Origin: JAKVCB01 sp963578605
GTDB taxonomy: Bacteria > Planctomycetota > Planctomycetia > Pirellulales > Lacipirellulaceae
Reading direction: 5' to 3'
NCBI GenBank assembly: GCA_963578605.1
Contig: CAUZEA010000083.1
Location: forward strand, 1-26,309
DNA: 26,309 nt
The notes under the pieces were generated by a model. That model was not told the DNA's origin and did no database searches. It saw only the letters and a list, made by a program, of their open reading frames with translations. Positions 1 through 6,770 of the stretch are shown here, piece after piece. Position 1 is the stretch's first letter. Each line of letters opens with the position of its first letter. A program made the position numbers and the translations under genes.

Positions 1-1
1 G

Positions 2-106
2 GGCGAGGTGTATCACCAGTTGCTGGCCGCCTGGAATGACATGGTCGGCATGGACATTGCCACTCAGGCGCAACGCTTCGCCGCGCGACCGGCTGCTTTA
101 AGCTAG
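2..106 (+). CDS. C-terminal end of an unidentified protein (partial)
   Basis: An open frame enters from the left edge and ends at a TAG at 104-106, giving the last 34 residues of a protein (begins GEVYHQLLAAWNDM, ends RPAALS). The composition is protein-like: amphipathic, with a Leu/Ala/Trp helix at the start. The two other plus frames are less plausible; frame 1, for example, stops after 12 codons. I do not recognise the family from so short a tail. It runs in the same direction as lnt, with about 300 nt between them, so it need not share its transcript. Confidence 0.55.
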   Translation, partial: GEVYHQLLAAWNDMVGMDIATQAQRFAARPAALS

Positions 107-415
107 TGGTATGGCAGCAGTGCCGGGCCCACCGCACCGGCTGTGGTCCCGCTCCCGCTGATTTCATCCAAACGTGCAGTTGGTTTGGTTCTCGAGTTTA
201 CCGACAAGGGGCGCGCCGACTCAAGTTTTCGGGTAAAATGAGTCTCTTCTGCGTGTGGAGCTTCGATTTCTGCAGTCGCAAGATTAAGCAACCGTATCGG
301 CGAAAGTCTAAAAACTGGTCTGGCCACCACCAGACGCGCGACCTACGCTGGCGGCGTGCGTTCAGCCTGCTTTCGCGAGTTGTTCAAAACAGAGGATCCG
401 TTAACAGCCGTTGCC
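107..415. other. Intergenic stretch upstream of lnt, no gene supported
   Basis: There are 309 nt between the TAG of the upstream gene and the chosen ATG of lnt. Short open frames exist on both strands, but their translations are rich in Arg, Ser and Trp, are not family-like, and overlap each other. A TAAAAT hexamer at 234-239 could serve as a -10 element, but no credible -35 lies 16-18 nt upstream. If lnt uses the in-frame GTG at 356, the stretch is 60 nt shorter. Confidence 0.4.
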
Positions 416-2254
416 ATGATCGGTAATTTGCGACGTGCCATTGGTCTCAACCTGAAACGACTGGCCAGGCCAAACGCACAACGTTCCCCAGCCCAACACT
501 GCGATCCGCTTTCGGCATCAGCGCCAGACGCGAAACGTGATGGCACGCGCAAACCTGATCGCGAACCGATCGTGTGGTACCGATCAACATTCTTGCTGGG
601 TGTTGCTGGCAGTTTGCTGTTGTGGCTGGCATTTCCACCCGTCGCCTGGGGATGGCTTGGTTGGCTTGCACCTGGTCCATGGCTGATTGTGATTCGCCGT
701 CAATCACCTGGCAAAAGACCTTACGGTGCACTCTATGTTGCGGGACTGATGTTCTGGTTGGCAGCGGTTCAATGGTTGCGCCTGCCGCATCCGGCAACCT
801 GCATTGGCTGGTTTGCCTTGTCGGCCTATCTGGCTTGCTATCTTCCTGCTTTTGCATGGCTGACACGGGTGGGAGTTCAACTTATCCAACTGCCACTCTG
901 GATTGCCGCACCGGTCGTGTGGACAGGATTGGAACTACTGCGAGCGCACTTGTTGACTGGTTTTTTAATAGCTGCTTTGGGGCATACGCAGGTGCAATGG
1001 CCAACGGTTTTACAGATCAGCGATACGTTTGGCGGTTATGGTGTGAGTTTCCTGATGATGCTTGTCGCCGCCGCGATCACGACCATCATTCCGCAAAGCT
1101 GGTGCGAGCGCACGCGATCAATGACCGCGCCAACCGAAACGTCCCGCGTGGCGCGTCTTGTCCCACTGGTCATGGCTGGCGTGGCTATGATCGTGACGGT
1201 TTGGTACGGGCATTGGCGCATCGATCAACTGGCAAAGATCCGAGCGGTGGCAGGCGCTGAAAATTCGCCCTACGTGGCACTTATCCAGGGAAACAGCCTG
1301 GCAACGTGGAAATACGAACCGCAGCGACAGCAGCAAATTATGGCCGAATATGTTGGCCTCTCTGAGCAGGCGGTCCGCACAGCAGAGCAACACGGGAAAG
1401 GCCAGCCACTTGACCTGGTCATTTGGCCAGAAACGATGTTTCGCACGTCGCTTGTTTCGGCGGACGACGGGGTCTCTCTACCTGCTGAAACAGGCATGAC
1501 GATCGAAGCAATGCAAACCTATGCCCCTCGTGAATTGGCCGCACTGACCAACCATTTGCAAACACCCGTGTTGGTTGGAATTGACCGGCGGCATATTGTG
1601 GCATCGTCGGGTAATCATGAAGCAGCGTTTCCCGACTTCAACGCCTACAATTCCGTCGTGCTGGCCGACAAAAATGGAAATTTGCTCGGAATTTATGACA
1701 AAGTTCATCGGGTGATGTTCGGAGAATACGTGCCGTTGGTCGGAATCATTCCTTTTTTCGACCGTATCGCAGCCATTACTGGCGGCATTGAAGCAGGCCT
1801 GGGCCCCGTTGCCATCACCATCGACGGAATTTGTTACGCACCCACCATCTGTTACGAAACGGTCATCCCTCACGTGATTCGCCGCCACATTGCAGAGTTG
1901 ACCGCAGCAGGACACAAACCAGATGTGCTGGTCAATCTCACTAACGATGCCTGGTATTGGGGGTCGAGCGCGCTGGATATGCACCTGAATTGTGGCATAT
2001 TTCGGGCCATCGAATGTCGCACGCCACTGGTCATCGCTGCCAATGGCGGACTCTCGGCGTCAATCGACAGCTGCGGCCAGGTACTCGAAAAAAGCCCTCG
2101 ACAAGCCACAGACGTGCTCCTCGCCAAAGTGCCTCTTGATCCCCGATCTGCCCTCTACACGACAACGGGCGACTGGTTCTCGGGAATCTGTTTGGTAGGC
2201 TGTATGGGGTTGGCTTTGCTGGGATGCGGGAATTCGCTGTTACGTTTTCGGTGA
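416..2254 (+). CDS. lnt: Apolipoprotein N-acyltransferase
   Basis: Lnt transfers an acyl chain from phospholipid to the N-terminal cysteine of diacylglyceryl lipoproteins, the last step of lipoprotein maturation, in the inner membrane. The protein has an N-terminal multi-span membrane region (about residues 55-265 from the chosen start) followed by a periplasmic nitrilase-fold domain and a last hydrophobic segment near the C-terminus. The Glu-Lys-Cys triad is visible as WPET (Glu339), YDKVHRVMFGEYVP (Lys429) and ICYE (Cys479). Numbering is from ATG 416, which gives 612 residues; E. coli Lnt is about 512. A GTG at 356 would add 20 residues and has no better ribosome site. The 50-odd polar residues before the first membrane span exceed the usual family start. 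The ABC-F gene follows 143 nt downstream on the same strand. Function is secure; the start is not. Confidence 0.95.
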   Translation: MIGNLRRAIGLNLKRLARPNAQRSPAQHCDPLSASAPDAKRDGTRKPDREPIVWYRSTFLLGVAGSLLLWLAFPPVAWGWLGWLAPGPWLIVIRRQSPGKRPYGALYVAGLMFWLAAVQWLRLPHPATCIGWFALSAYLACYLPAFAWLTRVGVQLIQLPLWIAAPVVWTGLELLRAHLLTGFLIAALGHTQVQWPTVLQISDTFGGYGVSFLMMLVAAAITTIIPQSWCERTRSMTAPTETSRVARLVPLVMAGVAMIVTVWYGHWRIDQLAKIRAVAGAENSPYVALIQGNSLATWKYEPQRQQQIMAEYVGLSEQAVRTAEQHGKGQPLDLVIWPETMFRTSLVSADDGVSLPAETGMTIEAMQTYAPRELAALTNHLQTPVLVGIDRRHIVASSGNHEAAFPDFNAYNSVVLADKNGNLLGIYDKVHRVMFGEYVPLVGIIPFFDRIAAITGGIEAGLGPVAITIDGICYAPTICYETVIPHVIRRHIAELTAAGHKPDVLVNLTNDAWYWGSSALDMHLNCGIFRAIECRTPLVIAANGGLSASIDSCGQVLEKSPRQATDVLLAKVPLDPRSALYTTTGDWFSGICLVGCMGLALLGCGNSLLRFR

Positions 2255-2397
2255 CCGCGGTTTCTCCCCACCACCTGCCTCGCGGACTCCCGCCTGCGGC
2301 TAATAACTCCAATCCCTGCTTTAACCTCTGAACTCCGCAACCTGCCCGTCGAAAGTCATTGTCATCCACGCGTTTCCTCCTGGGGTTCATCACTCCG

Positions 2398-4179
2398 ATG
2401 CCGGTCGTATTGCAACTTGAAGATGCACATTTGCGTTACGGCGAGCAACAGTTGCTGGCAGGGGCAAGTTGTGCGCTTGCCGATGATCAGAAGGTAGGCC
2501 TGATTGGGCACAATGGTGTAGGAAAATCGACACTCTGTCGTGTTCTCTTGGGGGATGAAAAACTTGATGGCGGCGAGGTACTCCGTGGTAAGAAGCTGCG
2601 GCTGGGTTACCTGCGGCAACATGATCCGTTCGCACCAGGAGAAACGGTTCTTGAATTTTGGATTCGCGACAGCAAACAGCCTGACTGGCGGTGTGGAGAA
2701 GTTGCCTGGCAGTTTCAATTCCCCGACGCAATGCTCGACCTACCCGTTCGAGATCTTTCTGGCGGGTGGCAAACGCGGACCAAGCTCGCCGCCTTACTTC
2801 TGCACGACCCCAATTTGTTAATTCTGGACGAACCGACGAACTTTCTGGATCTCCGCACGCAGATGTTGCTGGAAAACTTCTTGCGTGATTTCCAAGGTGG
2901 TTGCCTCATCGTCTCACATGATCGCACCTTTCTCAAGAAAACATGCACCCATACGCTAGAGCTTAGTCGAGGTAAGCTTTTAATGTTTCCTGGCGACGTA
3001 GAGCAGTACCTCAAACATGTTGTAGAGCGTCGTGAACATGATCTCCGAGTGAATGCCTCCATGCTCGCCAAACGACGGCAACTCGAGACCTTCATTGCCA
3101 AAAATCGTGCCAATGCAAATACTGCCAGTCAGGCACGGAACAAGGCCAAGCAACTCGAGCGGCTGCAACTGCTCGATATTGGAGGTGCGGAATCGAGTGT
3201 GCAATTCAGCTTTCCCGAAATTGAACCTCGGCAAGGGCCTGCCGCACGAACGATCGGACTTGCGATTGGCTATCCTGATCAGGAGGTAGCCAAGGATATC
3301 CATGTTGAAGTGGAACATGGCTCACTTGTCGGCGTCGTAGGCGATAACGGCCAGGGCAAGACGACGTTTCTGCGTACACTGTGTGGTTCGCTTGAACCAC
3401 TCGAGGGCAATATCAAATGGGGATTTGGCTGCCAGATCGGCGTGTATGCTCAACATGTCTATACGACGCTCCCGGAAGAAAAAACGGTCGAAGATTACCT
3501 TGTGTATCAATCCGCAGCCGGCACAACCCAACAGCAGATTAAGGATATAGCCGGTAGCGTTTTGTTTCGGGGAGCAATGATCCAAAAACGTATTAAGGTG
3601 CTCAGTGGTGGGGAGCGAGCACGACTGGTGATCGCAGGACTGCTCCTGGAACAACACAACGTGCTGGTACTCGATGAACCTGGAAACCACCTCGATGTCG
3701 AAACGGTCGAAGCGCTGTCGAATGCCCTCAAGCACTATCGTGGTACTGTTATTTTCACAAGCCACGACCGGCACTTCATGAACTGTCTGGCAACCCACGT
3801 GATCGAGGTCGGCGATGGAGGCGTTGTCAGCTATCCAGCCAGCTATGACGACTATGTGTATCGGGTACAGAAGGAAATCGACGCAGGTCTCCGGGCCGAT
3901 ACGGCGACTTCCCCAACTACTTCTGGTAGCGGCAATGCCCAGGACCAGAAGTCACGAGCACGTTCCGACCGCGATGCCCAAAAGAAGCTCAAGGCACTAG
4001 AGCGAAAGATCCAAAAACTTGACGCGCAGAAGCAAGAGCTCAACGACAAGCTGCTTGTCGCCACCGCTGCTAAAGATGCGGAGCAATACCACACAGAACT
4101 TGCAACCGTTTCAACCAACCTGGAGAAACTCGAAGAACAGTGGCTGAAACTCTCGGGCGAACTTGAACTGGCGGAATAA
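2398..4179 (+). CDS. ABC-F family ATPase, Uup-like
   Basis: This is a soluble twin-ATPase protein of the ABC-F group, which acts on ribosomes or, for Uup, on ribosome and DNA-related processes. There are no membrane segments. First ABC domain: Walker A GHNGVGKS (37-44), signature LSGGW (120-124), Walker B/D-loop LDEPTNFLD (143-151). Linker with Arg/Lys-rich helices: about 200-280. Second ABC domain: GDNGQGKT (315-322), signature LSGGE (402-406), then LDEPGNHLD (425-433), where the usual Thr is Gly. A charged coiled coil follows at about 515-590, as in Uup. LSGGW in the first half also matches Uup. ATG 2398 (593 residues, MPVVLQLEDAHLRYG) is preferred because the family starts a few residues before the first strand; an in-frame TTG at 2359 would add 13 unrelated residues. 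Subfamily assignment beyond ABC-F is inference. Confidence 0.9.
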   Translation: MPVVLQLEDAHLRYGEQQLLAGASCALADDQKVGLIGHNGVGKSTLCRVLLGDEKLDGGEVLRGKKLRLGYLRQHDPFAPGETVLEFWIRDSKQPDWRCGEVAWQFQFPDAMLDLPVRDLSGGWQTRTKLAALLLHDPNLLILDEPTNFLDLRTQMLLENFLRDFQGGCLIVSHDRTFLKKTCTHTLELSRGKLLMFPGDVEQYLKHVVERREHDLRVNASMLAKRRQLETFIAKNRANANTASQARNKAKQLERLQLLDIGGAESSVQFSFPEIEPRQGPAARTIGLAIGYPDQEVAKDIHVEVEHGSLVGVVGDNGQGKTTFLRTLCGSLEPLEGNIKWGFGCQIGVYAQHVYTTLPEEKTVEDYLVYQSAAGTTQQQIKDIAGSVLFRGAMIQKRIKVLSGGERARLVIAGLLLEQHNVLVLDEPGNHLDVETVEALSNALKHYRGTVIFTSHDRHFMNCLATHVIEVGDGGVVSYPASYDDYVYRVQKEIDAGLRADTATSPTTSGSGNAQDQKSRARSDRDAQKKLKALERKIQKLDAQKQELNDKLLVATAAKDAEQYHTELATVSTNLEKLEEQWLKLSGELELAE

Positions 4180-4182
4180 CCG

Positions 4183-4821
4183 TCAACCGGAAGTTGCCGG
4201 TCGACAAACGCCGACGACCGCCGGCAGGTACGACCGCACGTTCCAGTCTCCCGGCAACAAGGCAAAGTCAAACCGTTGGTCCGCCTCGACTACGATCAGG
4301 CTTTCGGCCGGCGCGTATTGGATCGTCTGGCGAATCAGCTCCAGTAACTCAGCTTGTCGCTCGACAAAAAAGGCATACGGCGGGCTGCAAAAAACAACCC
4401 GCGGCAACTCTGCCTCTAACTTCGGCAAATCGCGTTTGCCCCAGAGAAAGGCACTCGTCACCAAAAGCGTACACTGCTCTTCGAGTTCGAGGTGGGCGAT
4501 GTTCCGGGTGATGATTCGGGCTGTTGGTACATGCTGTTCAATCAACGTCGCCCGCTCAGCTCCGCGACTGATCGCCTCCAGGCCCAAAGCCCCGGTTCCC
4601 GCAAAAAGGTCGATTGCATGACATCCGTTGCAATCGGTGCTGATCAGGTTAAAAATCGCCTCGCGGACACGATGCTTCATGGGTCGCACGGAAGGATCCC
4701 CATGATAGCGGAGTTTACTGCCCCGGAAGCGACCGCCGATGATGCGGAGCTGCTGATCGGCCACCCCTCCACTTGCAGCAGAGGGACTGGTGAGGCGAGG
4801 GTTGGTTTTGTTTTTTCGCAT
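4183..4821 (-). CDS. rsmD: 16S rRNA (guanine966-N2)-methyltransferase RsmD
   Basis: RsmD methylates N2 of G966 in 16S rRNA using S-adenosylmethionine. The 212-residue protein has the family N-terminal signature LRIIGGRFRGSKL (25-37), RPMKHRVREAIFNLI (46-60), SAM-binding motif I DLFAGTGALGLEA (71-83) and the catalytic loop SPPY at 146-149. That position is normally DPPY/DPPF in RsmD, so the Ser is unusual. The start is ATG at 4821 (MRKNKTNPRL); the reading frame stays open upstream to 4965, but the added 48 residues have no family resemblance. The gene is convergent with the ABC-F gene, with 3 nt between the two stop codons, and divergent from the cyclophilin gene across 266 nt. Family identity is firm; exact target site is inferred from the family. 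Confidence 0.92.
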   Translation of the reverse strand: MRKNKTNPRLTSPSAASGGVADQQLRIIGGRFRGSKLRYHGDPSVRPMKHRVREAIFNLISTDCNGCHAIDLFAGTGALGLEAISRGAERATLIEQHVPTARIITRNIAHLELEEQCTLLVTSAFLWGKRDLPKLEAELPRVVFCSPPYAFFVERQAELLELIRQTIQYAPAESLIVVEADQRFDFALLPGDWNVRSYLPAVVGVCRPATSG

Positions 4822-5087
4822 GATGACAAGGTTGTAGGGGCGGCGCTGTGGAGGCGTTGTGGAGGCGGCTGCGTTGCAGCAAACTGTTTGGTATCCTACG
4901 GAAACGCTGTGGGAGAGGGTGAACCGCACCAGCAATGGGGCGTAAAAAGATATATCCCAACACAATCGCGATCTGCCAGCCTATCCCGGCTGCAAATCCG
5001 TACAGGAAGCTCTTTTTACCGTATCTCTCAACTCACCGCAGCATTTTCCACGTTCGTCCTCGCCTTGCAAAGGATTGGATCCACAAC

Positions 5088-6383
5088 ATGGGCCCGAATA
5101 AAACCAACGCAACCTGCCCCGCTCATTGCCACCCAATTTCTCTGTCAGGGCATTTCCGTGAATACCTGCTTGCTGCAGCAATTGGGGTCACGCTGGCGGT
5201 CAACGGGACGAGTCAAGAAGTCACCGACGCGGCGGTTCCGGCAGCGACGGCTACACCTCAAGGCGCAGAGGCTCAATTTAACGCCAAGTTCGCTAAATAC
5301 AAGCAGCTTATCCACAATATTGAGGAACAACGGACCGCATACCAGCAGGCAGATGAGGCCCAGCGGGAACAAATCAACAGCAACCTGGAACAGCAAATCG
5401 ACCAGGCGCAAAAAGCGGTCAAGGAGATGATCAAAAGCGGCATTGAAGTGTTTCGTGCGGCCCCCAACCAAAACGAGCAAATTACCGATCTCCTTACTGA
5501 AGTGGCTCAACACTACGCGGTCGGTCGTTCACTCGATAAAGAAGGAAAATTCCGCTCCGGGGGCGACCAATATGAAAAAGCCTTGCCGATTATAGCGGTC
5601 CTGGTCGAAGGCGATGCCAAAGATCCAGGGCTACCGGTGTGGGGCTTTGTCTCGGCATTTAATACCAATCAGTACGATCTGGCAGCCGATTATCTCGCCC
5701 TGGCTGAAGAAAAGCAGGCACTTACAAACCCGGAAACCACCACCGAACCAGCCCAGAAAGATTTCATGAAAACCGCGTGGAAGTACGCAACTTTGCTTGA
5801 TACTTACCGTGACATGTGGGCCCAGGAACAGGCGATTCGCGATGCGGAGGCCGCAGCCGACGACCTGCCGCGTGTGAAATTGCAAACCAGCAAAGGGGAT
5901 GTCGTGATCGAGTTGTTCGAAAACGAGTCCCCCATCGCCGTGGCAAATTTCATCACGCTCGTGAAACAGGGCTTTTACGATGGTTTGTCATTCCACCGCG
6001 TGCTGCCCATGTTCATGGCCCAGGCTGGCTGCCCGTTGGGCACCGGCACGGGCGGTCCCGGCTACGCCATCGCCTGTGAATGTTACCAACCGAACGCCCG
6101 CCGGCATTTTCGCGGATCGCTGAGCATGGCACATGCAGGTCGAAATACGGGCGGCTCACAGTTCTTCCTCACTTTTGTGCCAACCGACCACCTCGATGGC
6201 AAACACACCGTGTTCGGCCGCGTGCTCGAAGGTTTCGACGTCTTGGGAGAGCTCCAGCGGCAGAGCCCAAGCGGTAGTCCCCAAAACGACCAATTCCTGC
6301 CGCCAGCCGACAAAATCTTGAAGGCCGAAGTCTTGCGTGATCGGGGACACGCGTACGACTATGCGAAGCTGCCGGGCAAATAG
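5088..6383 (+). CDS. Exported cyclophilin-type peptidyl-prolyl cis-trans isomerase with helical N-terminal half
   Basis: Cyclophilins catalyse cis-trans isomerisation of Xaa-Pro bonds during folding. Of 431 residues, the cyclophilin domain spans about 261-419: FHRV (302-305, with the catalytic Arg at 304), MAQAGCPLGTGTGGPGY, GSQFF (356-360) and LDGKHTVFG with its His at 373. The position of the Trp of human cyclophilin A is His here, common in bacterial forms. A hydrophobic segment at about 23-38 in a long N-terminus suggests a signal peptide or anchor. Residues 60-255 are Gln/Glu/Ala-rich helices, first coiled-coil-like and then resembling tetratricopeptide helices. ATG 5088 is chosen because it leads directly into the signal-like segment; the frame is open upstream to 4935 with unconvincing sequence. 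The usual single-domain bacterial enzyme is about 160-190 residues, so the N-terminal half is an addition of unknown role. Confidence 0.88.
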   Translation: MGPNKTNATCPAHCHPISLSGHFREYLLAAAIGVTLAVNGTSQEVTDAAVPAATATPQGAEAQFNAKFAKYKQLIHNIEEQRTAYQQADEAQREQINSNLEQQIDQAQKAVKEMIKSGIEVFRAAPNQNEQITDLLTEVAQHYAVGRSLDKEGKFRSGGDQYEKALPIIAVLVEGDAKDPGLPVWGFVSAFNTNQYDLAADYLALAEEKQALTNPETTTEPAQKDFMKTAWKYATLLDTYRDMWAQEQAIRDAEAAADDLPRVKLQTSKGDVVIELFENESPIAVANFITLVKQGFYDGLSFHRVLPMFMAQAGCPLGTGTGGPGYAIACECYQPNARRHFRGSLSMAHAGRNTGGSQFFLTFVPTDHLDGKHTVFGRVLEGFDVLGELQRQSPSGSPQNDQFLPPADKILKAEVLRDRGHAYDYAKLPGK

Positions 6384-6770
6384 CGGCCTGGCCGGATCAT
6401 CGTTCCAATCAGTGCAACCCATTTAGCAGCAACTGGTTGCAATTAGAACATGGGGGAAATCAAACCCCGCCATGGGGGCAACTTGACAATCGGTCCCCAG
6501 CCTATTTAGGCTAAAGTCTTTTCATCTCATCTTCTTTTCCAACAGTATGTTTGGGCGGTTGCCCCAACTCTGAAAGGTTCGTCATCAGGGCGGCTTCGCG
6601 AGAAGGAGTTGGCCGTAAGGACGAAAAGGCCTGACCACGACGAGATTGATTTCGGCTGGCCCCGGAGTTGCCCGCCAATCGAAGGGATTTTACGTTCGGC
6701 GCGTTGGATCGGATTCCTGCGCACTTGAATCGACTTCCCCGGCAAGCAGAAGACTACCGAACGTTTCGCC
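6384..6770. other. Long leader/intergenic region upstream of gltB
   Basis: There are 387 nt without a credible gene. The region holds a candidate promoter near 6483-6512 and, if that is correct, a 5' untranslated leader of about 250 nt before gltB. Within the leader, 6549-6568 can fold into a hairpin: GTT and GGGC on one side, GCCC and AAC on the other, a GGTT loop and one mismatch. I do not recognise a known riboswitch in it. The only open frame across it is antisense (6527-6883) and looks like a shadow. Confidence 0.5.
6483..6512 (+). promoter_or_regulatory. Candidate sigma-70-type promoter for gltBD
   Basis: A perfect TTGACA (-35) at 6483-6488 is followed after 18 nt by TAGGCT at 6507-6512, a poor -10 (T, A and final T match). 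TTTAGG and TAAAGT nearby are alternatives at 16 and 23 nt. The perfect -35 in the only long gap before gltB is the main support. Confidence 0.4.

Noticed and set aside
106..426. Overlapping 106-codon plus and 75-codon minus frames before lnt
   Set aside because: Both are Arg/Ser-rich, mutually overlapping and have no start context or family features.
574..1260. Plus-strand frame of 228 codons inside lnt
   Set aside because: Out of frame with lnt, which carries the full catalytic triad; Arg- and Cys-rich translation typical of a shifted frame.
4492..5430. Plus-strand open frame of 312 codons
   Set aside because: It lies antisense to rsmD and then in another frame of the cyclophilin gene; the translation is Arg/Ser-rich with no family resemblance, while both overlapped genes have clear motifs.
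6518..6770. Known riboswitch or signal recognition particle RNA in the gltB leader
   Set aside because: I compared the stretch from memory with TPP, SAM, c-di-GMP and SRP core sequences and found no matching conserved core.
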